A DNA stretch of 64,000 nucleotides, from positions 62,001 through 126,000 of the forward strand of contig JAHLKH010000027.1 of assembly GCA_025526915.1 (NCBI GenBank), read 5' to 3'. The notes beneath the pieces were generated by a model. It had not been told where the DNA came from, searched no databases, and was given only the letters and a program-made list of their open reading frames with translations. The translations under genes were made by a program, and so were the position numbers. Source of the DNA: Entophlyctis helioformis. Taxonomy: Eukaryota; Chytridiomycota; Chytridiomycetes; Chytridiales; Chytriomycetaceae. Shown piece by piece: positions 22,092 through 33,642 of the stretch (positions within the stretch are counted from its first letter, which is position 1; each line of letters starts with the position of its first letter).

Positions 22092-25000
22092 ATGACGGCA
22101 ACCACCGTGCTCAAGTCGCCAAGTGCCAGTGCACCTGCTGGCCAGATCAATCGCAACGCTTACTCGTTCGTCACCTTCTCATGGCTGAACCCTGTCCTCC
22201 GCCGTGGCTTCAACAAGCCGCTGCAGCAAGAGGTACATTGAACGTCCTTGTGCACCAGCCGCCGTTGAGGCTGACATTCGCTTGAAGGACCTGCCCGACC
22301 TGAGCGACAATGACAAGTCTGTTGCTGCCCAGCACATCATGGACGGCTTCTGGTCGTCCTTCTACGCTCATGCCGCTGATCCCTCCCGCACCAAGCAGCC
22401 GTCGCTCGCCGGATCACTTGTTCCGCATTTCCTGCCGTACTAGTATGTCCTCGATGTTCTGCCGTTGCATGTGGCTTGCGCCTCTTGACGAGTCACACGA
22501 CTAACGTCATCACAGCCTCCTCGACTTCCTGCTGCGAGCGATCCCGGTTGCTCCAGCATCGGCATGCCTCTGCTCATCCCCCAGATCCTGCAGATTCTGG
22601 CTGACGGCCCGGACTCGCCTGGCCTGATCATCCGCAATGTCTATGCCCTGATCGCTCTCTACTTCTGCGGACAGTTTGTCACGTTTGCCGCAAACTACTC
22701 GTCCAGCGCCTTGAGCTCAATCTCGAGATGCACCTGCGATCGGTCGCCACCAACGCCGTCTACGTCAAGGCTCTGCGTCTGTCGCCCAAGGCTCGCAAGA
22801 CATTCACTGCGGCAAGATCAACTCGATTCTCGGCTCTGACATTGCGGCTGTTACCGGCATTGGCAACAGCGTCCTCGAGCTCATCATGAACTCTGTCCAG
22901 ATTGCCCTTGCGTCTACTTCCTTGCTCGCGTTCTGGGCTACGCCATCTGGATCTCTGCCGGCGTCTACCTCGCTCTGACGTTCTTCCAGTTTGCTCTGGG
23001 CCGCTCGTCTCCAGCTCGTTTGGCCGCTTCATGGTTGGTCTGGACAAGCGTACCAAACGTCTGCGCGAGTTCCTGTACGGCATCAAGATCATCAAGTACC
23101 AAGCCGCTGAAGACATGTTCCTCAAGTCCATCTCTAGTGCTCGCGCTGAGCAGATTGTCGGTCTTCGCAAAATCGTTGCGACCTACATCCTTATCTTTGG
23201 TTTGTGCCTTGCGTCCATCCTGATCTCGACCGACGGCATTGGCTCACACAGCGTCTGTTGTATACAGCGTCGCTTGGATCCAGCAGGCGACTCTGCCGGC
23301 GATCACGTTCATCTCGTACACGGCGTTTGGCGGATCCATGACAGACGGCTCGCCCTTCCTCATCCTTGGTCTTCTCCATGCCTGGTTGGCCCTTCTGGAA
23401 CATCGGCATAGAATTTAGCATGTAATCAGTTCGGCGTCTCGTACAAGCGTCTCAGCTGCTTGCTCCTTGCCGAAGAGGCGAGAGCTGGCGAAACGACTGC
23501 AATGCTCGCCAAGAACGCGTCCAAGGACGGCTCGGCCATCCAGTTGGACGGCGCGTCGTTTACCTGGGAGCAGGCCAAGAAAAACGACGAAGACAGTGAC
23601 GACGACGATGAAGACGACAAGACTAAGGAGCAGGAGCCGTTCAAACTCGAGGACGTCAATCTGTCCATCCCGCGCGGCTCGCTTGTTGCTGTCGTCGGCT
23701 CGGTCGGATCTGGCAAGTCGTCGTTCCTGTCGGCTCTCATTGGCGGCATGCGCAAGACGGCTGGCTCGTCGTCCGTCTACGGATCCATCGCCTACTGCTC
23801 TCAGGAGCCGTGGATCCTGACCGGCACCGTCGAGGAGAACATTGTGTTCAGCGACGATCGGTGCGGCCCAACATCGCCAAGGCCGTGTCTGCCTCGTGTC
23901 TCGAGCACGATCTCGAGATCCTCCCCAACGGTCTCGGCACGCAGATTGGCGAGAAGGGCATCAACCTGTCTGGCGGCCAGAAGGCTCGTGTTGCACTCGC
24001 TCGTGCCATTGCTCGCGATGCCGACATCTACCTGCTCGACGATCCCATTGCCGCCCTCGATGCGCACGTCGGCAAGAAGGTGTTTGACGAGGCCATCTGC
24101 GGCACGCTCAAGAGCAAGACGGTCGTGCTTGTCACGCACCAGCTGCACCTGCTTCCCAAGGTCGACTTTGTCGTCGTGCTTGACAATGGCCGTGTTGCCG
24201 AGACGGGCACGTTCAAGGATCTCATGGCTGTCCCCGAGAGCGCTCTCTCTGGCATCATGAAGGACTACCACTTTGATGACGCGGAGCTGATGGAGACAAG
24301 GCTGTGAAGGACGAGGACGAGGTTGTGGTCAAGGCTGTCAAGGAGTTTGAAGAGCAGCAGGCCATTGCAGAGGACCGTCGCGAGGTAAATGACTGCACGC
24401 TGATCCTGTACATTCGTCAGCCCGATCTGACATGTGACATCTGCTTCCAGGGTGTTGTCACGCTCGAAACCTTCAGATCCTTCTTCCTCGCTGTGGGCTA
24501 CCCGTACTTTGGCTTTGCTGTCATGCTGGTCACCGCATCGATTGCCCTCTCGATTCTTGTCAACATCTCAGTTGCCATCTGGGCCGACAACAAGTGGGGA
24601 TGGTCGCAGGAACAGTACCGCAACTTTTACATTGGCATCGGAGCTAGCGAGGCTTCGTGACAGTAAGTGCACCATGCGCATCCAATCCACCACATGTCTC
24701 GTTTTTCTGACGTTAGTGATGCCTTGCATCCTCTTGCCGCAGTCCTCTTGAGTGCGTCTTTCTTCATTGGAGCCTTTGTTGCAAGCAACGTGCTCCACGA
24801 TCGCGCTCTCGCTGGTCTCATGCGTGCACCCATGTCGTTCTTTGACACCCAGCCCATCGGCCGCATCATCAACCGCATGACCACCGATGTCCGCAGAATC
24901 GACTTTGTGATGGCCAGGATGCTCGACAACTTTTGCGCCAACCTGACTGCGTTAATCGTGTCTCTCGTAGCTATCATCTACTCGTCTCCTCTCCTCATCA

Positions 25001-26373
25001 GTAAGTCTCGTCTGGATGCGACTGTCCTTGCTGCCATTCTAACCGCCTGCTTCCGCCAACAGTCCAGTTCGCGGTGATTGCAGCTATGGCTTTCATGATC
25101 TTCCGCTTCTACATCCGCTCGTACCGCGAGATGAAGCGTCTGTCGTCCATCCTCGCCTCGCCACTTGTGTCGCACCTCTCCGAGACGATCAACGGCATCC
25201 CCACGATTGCGGCATTCGGCGCACAGTCCAACTTCATTGCTGGACAGCATGCCAAGATGGATCTGTCCAACAAGTCGACTCTCATCCTGACCAGTGCACA
25301 GTCGTGGCTCGGCCTGCGTCTGCAACTGCTCTCGCAGACGATCATGTTTGTGCTGCTGCTCCTTGCTGCCAACGGCGTCATCACCGGCAACGGATCTGTC
25401 GGTCTTGCGCTCATTAGCATTATGACGATTGGCGATAGCTTCAACTCTGTCTTGCAGCAGTATGGCATTGTGGAGGCATCGTTCAATGCCGTCGAGCGTC
25501 TCAACTACTACGCCAACGATCTGCCGTCCGAGGCTGCCCGCCTGCTGCCCAACGACCCTGCGACCAAGGACGAGTGGCCGACTGCCGGTGCACTTGCCAT
25601 CCGCGACCTGCAGATCTGCTACGACTCGCGTCCCGACCACGCCGTCATCAAGAACCTGTCGCTCGATATCCGTCCTGGCGAAAAGGTCGGCATTGTCGGC
25701 CGCACCGGCTCGGGCAAGAGCACGCTCATGACGGCCCTGTTCCGCATCATGGAGGCATCCAAGGGATCCATCACCATCGACGGCCGCGACATTGCGACGC
25801 TCGGTCTCAAGACGCTGCGCTCTCGCCTGCAGATCATCCCGCAGGAGCCCGTGCTGTTCAAGGGAAGGTGCGGTCCAACCTCGACATGCTGCAGACGGGA
25901 TACACCGACGACCAGCTGTGGGAGTCGCTGTCGCTCGTGGGTCTCAAGGACTACGTGGCTGCGCAGACGGACAAGCTGGATGCGGCGATCGAGGAGAACG
26001 GATCCAACCTGTCGATGGGCCAGCGCCAGCTGCTGTGTCTTGCCAAGGCCATTCTCGCGCGGCCCAAGTGCTCATCATGGACGAGGCGACGGCGTCGGTG
26101 GATGCCGAGGCCGACAAGCGCATCCAAGAGTCGATCCGGTCGCAGTTTGCACACACGACGGTGCTGAGCATTGCGCACCGTCTCAACACGATTGCGGCGT
26201 TTGACCGCGTGCTTGTGCTTGACCAGGGCGAGATTGCCGAGTTTGATGCGCCGCATGTGCTGCTCGGCCGGGCTGGCTCAGTGTTTGGCGAGCTTGTGGA
26301 TGCGACTGGTGCTGCCAACGCTGCCGTCATTCGCGAGATTGCCAGCGGCCACTTCAACGCCTCGCAGGTGTGA
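22092..26373 (+). CDS. ABCC (MRP-type) full transporter, copy B
   Basis: ATP-driven multispecific exporter, typically of conjugates. Order: short N-terminus, membrane domain 1, an acidic linker (NDEDSDDDDEDDKTKEQEP), NBD1, membrane domain 2, NBD2, stop TGA at 26371-26373. NBD1 has VGSVGSGKSS, LSGGQKARVALARA and IYLLDDPIAALD, with Asp where the catalytic Glu usually sits, as is normal in ABCC NBD1. NBD2 has VGRTGSGKST, LSMGQRQLLCLAKA and a canonical DEATASVD Walker B. Introns include about 22245-22281 (37 bp), 22443-22515, about 24385-24450 and about 24671-24740. Single-base deletions, many in G runs (near 23862, 25867, 26068), break the frame although all motifs are kept. There is no N-terminal TMD0. 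Confidence 0.88.
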
Positions 26374-26458
26374 TCTGTCTGTCTGTCACATCAATACATC
26401 CCTGTGCAACAGCCACACTGCCTTGAGCACGACAGCCAGCCAGACTCGCCGAGCCTGT

Positions 26459-26976
26459 TCATTTAGTTGATGACGACACAAGCTGCCGCTGTCTGTTGAT
26501 CACCAGCTGCAGACAGCAGCCAGTCTTGGTGCCATTGCCATGGTCGCCTTCAAAGAAGCCGTTGGACAGCAGCCGAGGCAGACACAGCTCGTACAGCGGA
26601 AAGAAGCGATCCACAAAGTCGGCGACCTGCGATCGTGTCAGGCCAAGGTCGCATCGGCGTTCCGCATGCACTCCTCCTGCTCCCACCGCCACTCGTACAC
26701 GACGTCCGTCTGCTCTGCTGCAATGTGCACAAACGCATCCATCAGCGGATACCACGACTGCTCGTACTCGGCCAGGCTCTCCATGACCTGCGCGATGTTG
26801 TGCTGCGTGTACTTGAACACGGATCGCATTGCTGCTGGCGGGTCGAGTGTGCCTGCACCGTCGTGCAGGTGCTGCCGGTGCCTGCCAAACAGCTGCGCCG
26901 TCTGCTCGAGTGTCCACGGCCTGAACCCCAGGAACCAGCCCTCGAACAGCCCGCCACAGCCTCTGCCACTCTCGCT
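26459..26976 (-). CDS. D-glycerate 3-kinase-like protein, C-terminal half
   Basis: Matches the end of the P-loop glycerate kinase family (GLYK; yeast TDA10): LFEGWFLGFRPW, then VVYEWRWEQEECMR and SQVADFVDRFFPLYELCLPRL. Between VVYEWRWEQ and SQVADF one base appears to be missing near 26660. The Walker A region that should lie upstream is not recognisable in any frame, and the sequence before LFEGW (ESGRGCGG) does not look like the family. The gene is therefore 5'-truncated, or its 5' exons are too diverged for me to read. Convergent with ABCC copy B, 86 bp between stops. Confidence 0.6.
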
Positions 26977-28060
26977 GCTGTTGCTGTTGCCATCAGCCAG
27001 TCATCTGCTGTGACCCGCACGGCAAAAGCATCGCCAGATCTGTCGCGTCGCTCGTCGCGTCGCTCGCCTTGTCCAGCCGCCACAAACACCAAGCGAGCAG
27101 CCTGCAACGACCAGCCCAGCGACACCGGCCCCAGTGGCAGCCTCCACAGCATACGCCATCCTGGCCGCCAACCTCGCACCAGAAGACCACACGGCACTGC
27201 TCTTCCATCCGTTGAGCCATGCGCGGCTGCCTCCTGCATGCGCTCGGCCATCAAGCCATCTGCCGACAACGGATCTGAGCTCCTGCTTGCCAAGGCTGGC
27301 GGAATACGGGCAGTGGCCGACCGTACTGCCTCTCCAGCCATGCTCGGCTCACCAAGTGCAAGCCAGCCAGCGACATGTCCGCCGTTGTCGTCAACACCAG
27401 GCGTTCTGCCGGCACAAACGCTGCACTGAGCAAGGCTGTCGATGACGCTGCTGTCAGTGGCTGGACGTGGCTTGCTCGTGCATGCTGGCTGGACCCATCT
27501 GCCGTGTCCAAGGTCCAGCTCATCACAAGCGCATTCACACACAAGGACAGCTGCACCAGGATCGGTCATCTCAACATGGCCATCGTCCAGAGCATGCCAA
27601 CAAGCAGATCCCACAGATGCGCATGCGTTCCTGCAGAGCATCTCGCTGCTGACCCACTCGGACAGGATTGCGGTGCTGCTGTTCATGGGCCAAGCTGAGG
27701 GCAATGGGTGTGCTGCTCATCGAGGCGATCCAGATGGCCAGCAAGCTGGATGCCAACGGATGCTGGCTGTTCATCGGTGTGAAGGAGGGCCACGTGTTCA
27801 AGCAGACGTCTGTGCATGAGCAGCACGCACTTCCTGGACTCGTTCCTGACCACAACTGCCTGTGCGGCCCAGGAGTGATCCGCCCGATCAAGCCAAATGA
27901 GCAGGCATTCAAGACTGCCGTCAGACCATTGCAACCACAGTCGTCATCCGTGTCTTGATTGCAGCCATAACGGCCAGACATGCCTCGCAGTCATCCTCAA
28001 GTGCAAACATGTTCATTCACTCTGCGCAATGCTGCTGCTGTTGCTGTTCAGCCTCGCGTC
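26977..28060. other. region of uncertain coding content
   Basis: Both strands have partly protein-like readings, but none forms a convincing exon chain. On the plus strand the best is 27660-27957 (LIEAIQMASKLDANGCWLF, then VKEGHVFKQTSVHEQHAL), possibly continuing from 27575. The minus strand at 27251-27556 also reads plausibly. I see no recognised family, RNA or repeat here. Confidence 0.3.
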
Positions 28061-30957
28061 TCACTCAGCCGCAACCGCAGACGCCTGGCTCTCGTCCATC
28101 GGCTCGACCTGCGCAGCAAGCTGAGTGTTGACGAGTATGTCCACATCGCGCTGGATCTTGACAAACGCCTGGCGCACATCCGATGCTGCTGCACGATCAC
28201 CTGGCTGGTCTCGCATCAGGCGACGGATCTCTGCACGGATCTCTGCAGCAACAGCCTTTTGTGCATCTGTGCGGTTGTCAAAGAAACCCCCGCCGTGAGA
28301 ACATCCCTGGCAACGTGCAGCACCGTCGCGCCAAAGCTCCACAGATCCGATGCGATCGAGTAGACCTGGCCCTCAATGGCTTCGGGTGCAATGAACGAGT
28401 CGGTGCCAGGTAGTTCTGAGCGCGAAATGCATGTGTGGCTGGCTGGAATCAATACAGCATTGCCAAAGTCCATGATGCACCAGACCTGGCGATTGCGAGA
28501 GTACATGATGTTGTTGGGGCTGATGTCGCAGTGGACCACTCGGAGGGATGCGAGGTGTTCGAGAGCAGATAAGCCGTGTCTGATGTATGTCACAAGCTGC
28601 TCCAGACGAGCAGTCAGACGACCAGATTTCAGCACGCTTTGGTCGTGGACCAGCAGCTCCTCGACCAGAACAATGCCAGCATCACGGTCAGTCATGTCCT
28701 TGTAAGTGAACAGACTGGCGATGTTCGGGTGGCCTTGCGCCATGCGAGTCATCCTGATCTCTCTGCTCCAGCCGCGTGGCTTGTGTTTGGCACAGTGCAT
28801 GACGCCAGCACAATTCCTGACTCTTATGACTTTTACGCCATGGGGTGCCGAGCGCTGCTCGGCCTTGAACAGCTTACAGGAACGCAGAAACCGGTCAATG
28901 GCGTTGGATGTACCGTCGGTGCCACTACAGCTGCCAGTGCCCGTGAGGTTGCTGCCCGTGGACAGACCGTGACGAGTCCATGGGTTGATTGGCGCCAGAG
29001 TATCGGCTGGGAAGTCGTATGGGTCGCCAAGCTCTGGCGTGGTGTTGACCAGGTTGTACAGTCGTGGCGAATACCCTCGCACGTGACTTGCAAACGCAAA
29101 GATGGGCCACACAAGACCAGCAACCTGCGCGTGCCCCTGCTCAGTGGTGAGATCAACGCGCTTGAACGCCATGGAGCCGTGGCTGGTGTCCTTCCTGTCC
29201 ATCGTCATCTTGAGCCATCCAGCTGACTGCTGCTGAAAACGGAATGCTCCACGAGGCGGTCGAGGCGAAGCAGGGGCGCCCACTCCAGCCCGCCCTTGTT
29301 GGTGTGGAGCAGCAGTGCGACCCGATCGTCTGCCCCAAAGACTGGCCGCATGCACAGAAACTCGACGGATGACGCTCCAATCAGAGCGCCATAGATGCGC
29401 AGTGGGCACGCTCAGCCACTGGAGCATGGCGGAGCACTCCTGGAGATCAGCCATTGCACAGGCATGGGTCGTGAGTGCCATGTGTGTGTGTGTGTGAGGA
29501 ATGCAGCACACGCGACTGAGCACACGCAGCCACTCACCAAGCCAGACAAGCATACACATCGTCATGTTGCGCGCCAGCCTGTCAAAGTCCCTGTGGTTGT
29601 CTGCACTTGTGACTCGAGTCCCGGAGACCTCAGCCAGGAAGAAGGGACAGTGCAGGGACTCCAAGAGAGCAGCTGTGACGTTCGCATCTGTCCTGCGCAG
29701 TGGGTTCCTGAGACATGCGGCAATGTCTGGCTGCCTTGCGTCAAATGACGCTCGGTAGCGGTCAAGGCAGTCCTTGGCACTGACACCGACTAAAGGATCA
29801 AGGCTCTCAAGCACAGCCTTGAAGATGCCCGTGTTCAGAAAGTGGCAGCTCACGTCTGGCGCAGCCTCTATCTTGTGCCAGAACGTGTTGAGTGCGAGCA
29901 TCACAGCTCGCCATGCTGCTGCTTGGTGCGTCCGTGCATGCTGGTTCAGGCGGGTGATGATCCGCCGTGGAAGAGGGACGCCAACTGCAAGCGCGCCGAT
30001 CTGCTGTTCGACGCGATATCTCGAGTTGTCGGCGGCAATGCCATCTGCTGCGCGAACCTCGGCGAGAGCTGGTGGCTGCTCCTTGGCTGAGAAGATGCTG
30101 GGGTTCGTGAAGTGGCCCATGGCTGGATGGTCCAGCCCAAACTGCGTGAAGGCAGCCACATGGATGACGCCAAACTGTGCCAGAGAGAACATGTGCGAGC
30201 AGCTGTCTCTGACTGAGCTGCAGCCAACGTGCGTGTTTGCTCCTTGTCGGCTGGCAAGGTCGTGCTGGCTGAGGATGCAGCCTGGTGGCCCTTGTTTCGC
30301 TTGCTTGCATACACACCAGCAGCCAGTGTCTTGGCGTCCTTGACCCAGCGGCTCTCAAGCAAGAGCCTTGCGAAGCCTGGCCAAGCCAACAAGAAGGATC
30401 AGCAAGCAGATCTGGAGCACAGGCATCACAAGCACACATCCACATACCAGTTGGCTTCATGGTGCCTGGAAAGACATGCCCAACATCATACAGATACGAC
30501 TCGGACACAGCATCGTCGTCTGCCAGCTGCTGTCCGTCAAGGTGGACCGTCAGGCTGCTGGTGTCTGAGAGACGCTCTAAGTGAGCGATATGCTCTTTGA
30601 GACATCCGACTGTCTGCTGCTCAAGAGCTGCCCATGCTCGTCGCCCGCATAATCGTAGTATGTCATAGGTGGACGCTGGCGGACTGGTGGCTGTGATGGT
30701 GGAACAGCAGGCGTCGTTGTTGTCGTTGTCGTCGCGACAACCGCAGCCGTTGCTGGGACAACCATCGTCGCGTCGTTCGCGTCAACAGCCGTTTGCTGCG
30801 GCTGCTGGAGGACTGCTGGAGGACTGTCGCTGGCGGGGACGTGGGTGGGAGCTGCAGCCGCTTGCTGCCTGCCCTTCCGAGGTCGTAGAACCCTGCTGCT
30901 GTTGCCGCTCGTGTGTCCCTTGCCAGACGTTTGGAGCTTGCGTCGTTTGGATGGCAT
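28061..30957 (-). CDS. divergent eukaryotic protein kinase with basic N-terminus
   Basis: Reading leftward: an NLS-like start (MPSKRRKLQTSGKGH), a Thr/Pro-rich stretch, a long unclassified region, then a kinase domain with VVHCDISPNNIMYS (catalytic loop, Cys in place of Arg in HRD), WCIMDFGNAVL (DFG), FIAPEAIEG (APE) and YSIASDLWSFGATVLH. Near 28295, in a run of five G, one base shifts the frame; the shifted frame continues with a helical tail (AEIRAEIRRLMRDQP) to the stop at 28061. Another shift is likely near 30620. Introns are probable around 29460-29530 and 30190 but not fixed. The HCDISPNN loop recalls fungal FunK1-type kinases; that assignment is tentative. Confidence 0.65.
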
Positions 30958-31321
30958 TCGCTTGGCAGATGGCAGATGTGGCGGAAAGATCTGGACCCGG
31001 CGCAGCTTCCTTCGCCTGAGCTGAGCGGGATCGTGCTATTGAGCGCTGTGCTCGACAAGCACTGCGATATCGTCTTGCTTCTGCCAGTCTGGCTTCATCA
31101 ATGGCGTGCGAGCTGCTGACGTCCTGGCTGGCCATGGCCACATGTGCCGCACAGTTGCCTCGCCGTCTCTCTTTCCTGCCATCTCGCGGTCATCGCCATG
31201 CAGACATGCTGCGCCATCCGCGTCGCTGTCTGCATCGTGCCATCCGTCCTTGATATCAACAACGCTCGAGTCTCGATCACTGGCGACCAGCTGCTGTTGC
31301 TGCTGTCAGAGCATGCGGCTG
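30958..31321. other. intergenic, nothing recognised
   Basis: About 360 bp upstream of the kinase and downstream of the small membrane protein. I see no gene, repeat or signal I can support. Confidence 0.4.
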
Positions 31322-31729
31322 TCAATGGCACTGTCGCCGTATCTGACCGCTGCTTGCGACGCAGCTGACGCAGCCGACGATGATTGCGACGCGGTCTCTG
31401 TCTGTCTTGATGTCCAGCCGCAGACGCCGGATCTGGCGATGGCGGACGGCCAGGAAGACGACAGTGGAGATGAGGACGTTGAGCACCACGATGCCAATGA
31501 CGGCTCCCTGCGAATGCGGCATGCTGCGTGAGTGGATGGAGTCGGCTGCATGCACAAGACAGAGCGGACGATGTGCGTGAGAGGGCGGCAAGACACACAC
31601 CATCCAGATCCAGAAGAAGCTGTCGCCTTGGCGGTTGATGTCTTGGATGCGAGAGATCTCTGCGCTGTCTGGCTGTGCGATGGGCTGCGATGGTGCTGGT
31701 GACGGCTGCTGTGGTTGTTTGACAGACAT
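31322..31729 (-). CDS. small single-pass membrane protein
   Basis: Two exons, 31601-31729 and 31322-31507, separated by a 93-bp GT-AG intron, give 104 residues: a Pro/Gln-rich N-terminus (MSVKQPQQPSPAPSQP), one transmembrane span (AVIGIVVLNVLISTVVFLAV) starting at the splice junction, and a basic cytosolic tail (RHRQIRRLRLDIKTDRDR). The positive tail after the span predicts N-out, C-in topology. No family recognised. Confidence 0.6.
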   Translation of the reverse strand: MSVKQPQQPSPAPSQPIAQPDSAEISRIQDINRQGDSFFWIWMVCVLPPSHAHRPLCLVHAADSIHSRSMPHSQGAVIGIVVLNVLISTVVFLAVRHRQIRRLRLDIKTDRDRVAIIVGCVSCVASSGQIRRQCH

Positions 31730-32118
31730 GGCAGGACTGTGACAGGAAGAGTGTGGTGGTGGTGTGTCGCAGTGCGTGCAGCAGATGGAGTGGTGCCGGC
31801 CGCCGCTCTTTTATGGAGATGCGGCGGTTGTGCGGCCATCGCACGGCTGTGCTTATCTGGCACTCATCGAGGCGTTGGCGGGGCAGCCTCGTGCAGTCTG
31901 CCTGCCCGCCTGCCTGCCTGTCTGAGCTGCCTGCTTGCCAGTTGCACATGCACCGCAGACATGCTGCAGAGTCTCGAGACGCTGCATGCGATGCCCAGTG
32001 TGCTGCCGAATGTGCTGCCGAGTGTGCTGCCGTTGGTTGAACATGAAGGGAAGCTGCCTGTCTGCCTGGTGGCGATCGGAGTTGCGGTCGGAGTCTGCGA
32101 GGGTTGGCCACGCAACGT
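31730..32118. other. intergenic, nothing recognised
   Basis: About 390 bp with CTGCCTG-rich simple sequence and a TTTTATGG motif near 31810. No gene supported. Confidence 0.4.
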
Positions 32119-32814
32119 TCATTCGACGGCCAGCCAGCTGCCAAACTCGACCAGCGGCCGCATGGGCATGAGTCCATACGTCCACACAGCCGCTGCATCG
32201 GCAGACGCAGACACTGCAGCCACGCTACCGTTGCCCGCCAGCTGCCCGAGTGCCGTGCGGCCGTACCATGCCCAGTGTGCCACAGTCCACTCTTGCATGC
32301 GTGCCTGCTGCCACCGGTCCAGATGCACCACCACAGCCCACTGGCCATCGCCCAGGAACGGATACACAAGCTCGCCCCACGTCAGCCGCCCGTTGCGTGT
32401 CAGATCCAGCACGTCCAGCAGCAGCCGCACTTGCTGTGGCGGCATGCGGCTGTATCCCATGACACCAAGCAGCCGTGTGAATGCGGGCAGATCCAGCTGG
32501 CACTCGGCTGTCGCCTCGTTCGATGCAGCCAGAGACCGCGGCGGCAGGTCTGTGTTGCATCCGTCGGCCGGAGCCACAATGTGCGTGAATGAGCGCGGCA
32601 AGAGCGTCGACCACGAGTCGCGTTGCAGCGTGATGGCTGTCTGGAAGAGACTGATGTACGAGGCAAGCACGAGGGCGATGGTGACGGCATGGAAGACGGT
32701 CTCGTGGGGACGCCACACAATGCGCAGCGGCCACCACACCAGCAGACGCACGACCGACTGCAGCATGTCCTTTGTTGTTGCTTGTTGCTTGATGTTTGTT
32801 GTGAATGGCTGCAA
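32119..32814 (-). CDS. membrane protein with one EF-hand-like loop
   Basis: Single open frame of 231 residues: a hydrophobic N-terminal segment (FHAVTIALVLASYISLF), then a soluble part with one EF-hand-like loop, DLTRNGRLTWGE (Asp1, Thr3, Asn5, Gly6, Glu12), inside the helix pattern VRLLLDVLDLTRNGRL. The C-terminal half is Trp-rich. The start could be 32814 or the Met about 17 codons later. No family recognised; a Ca-sensing role is only a guess from the loop. Confidence 0.55.
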   Translation of the reverse strand: MQPFTTNIKQQATTKDMLQSVVRLLVWWPLRIVWRPHETVFHAVTIALVLASYISLFQTAITLQRDSWSTLLPRSFTHIVAPADGCNTDLPPRSLAASNEATAECQLDLPAFTRLLGVMGYSRMPPQQVRLLLDVLDLTRNGRLTWGELVYPFLGDGQWAVVVHLDRWQQARMQEWTVAHWAWYGRTALGQLAGNGSVAAVSASADAAAVWTYGLMPMRPLVEFGSWLAVE

Positions 32815-33205
32815 GATGATGCGATGTGCAATGGCAGATCAGCAAGGCCATGTCGAGAGTGCCAGGCCAGGAGTGCCCAGCCATTCAGTGCATGTGGCTG
32901 TCTGTGGTTCGTCTCGCCTATCAACGCACTCACACACACTCACACTCACACAGCCAGCAATGCATGACAGCAGCCAATGCAGCCACAACACAAGGCAAGA
33001 CCTGTTGAACGGCAGCACGCCAATGGCAGCCAGAGTGCATGCGATCCACCACCACTCGTCTGGCAGTCGGTTGGAGCAAGGTAAGCCAGCCAGCCGGCCA
33101 CAGCTAGCCACTGCGGGCCGAATGTGACGATTTTGATGCATTTTGTCGCGATTTCTAGCGCATGATACTGGTGCAGATGGGCAGTTCAAGGTCACCAAGA
33201 GGGCA

Positions 33206-33276
33206 GCGCCAGTGGTTTAGTGGTAAAATTCATCGTTGCCATCGATGAGCCCCCGGTTCAATTCCGGGCTGGCGCA
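33206..33276 (+). tRNA. tRNA-Gly(GCC)
   Basis: 71-nt cloverleaf: acceptor stem GCGCCAG/CTGGCGC plus discriminator A, a D-arm containing AGTGGT, anticodon stem CATCG/CGATG with loop TTGCCAT (anticodon GCC at the expected position) and a T-arm containing GGTTCAATTCC. No intron. A TTTT Pol III terminator follows at 33281-33284. Confidence 0.97.
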
Positions 33277-33284
33277 CACCTTTT

Positions 33285-33642
33285 GCCCTTGTGGCATCCC
33301 ATCTGCCGTTTTGTCCGACGTGACCGACTTGAACTGCGCAGTCTGGGCTGTGCGCGATCCACTTTTTGCCTGCTGCCTGCTGCCTGCACGATGCAGCATC
33401 TTGTGAACCGCCTGTTCCGTTGTTGCCGGCTGCGTGTGACACACTGCCAAGACATCAACCATTCCATCGCTTCTTGTCATGGATCGCACTCTGGCTGCGT
33501 GCAGTGCTCTCTGTCCCGCAACAGCTGCCCAAGGAGCACGGGCAATAAACGTTGAATGGTTGTATTCCATGGCAGACTGATCATCAAGGACGGAAGGGTG
33601 GGAGAGTATAGCAACAGTGTCTTTGCACCTCAATCAACATCT
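33285..33642. other. intergenic between tRNA-Gly and the ABCG stop
   Basis: About 360 bp with no recognised gene. It holds the tRNA terminator at its left end and a plus-strand AATAAA at about 33545 with no obvious gene upstream of it. Confidence 0.4.

Larger units (their letters stand above)
19697..23116 (+). repeat. tandem duplication unit B (ABCG-3 + 5' part of ABCC-B)
   Basis: Second copy of unit A. After 23116 the ABCC gene continues to its normal end, so unit B holds the parental-length ABCC. Confidence 0.9.

Noticed and set aside
18369..23170. Minus-strand frames in the ABCC copies
   Set aside because: Antisense shadows of the membrane-domain exons; they do not persist between the two copies.
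30229..30600. Plus-strand open frames opposite the minus-strand kinase N-terminus
   Set aside because: No family signal or splice logic; they mirror the Gln/Ala-rich minus-strand coding sequence.
33540..33556. AATAAA as evidence for a gene just right of the tRNA
   Set aside because: No plausible coding exon precedes it on the plus strand.
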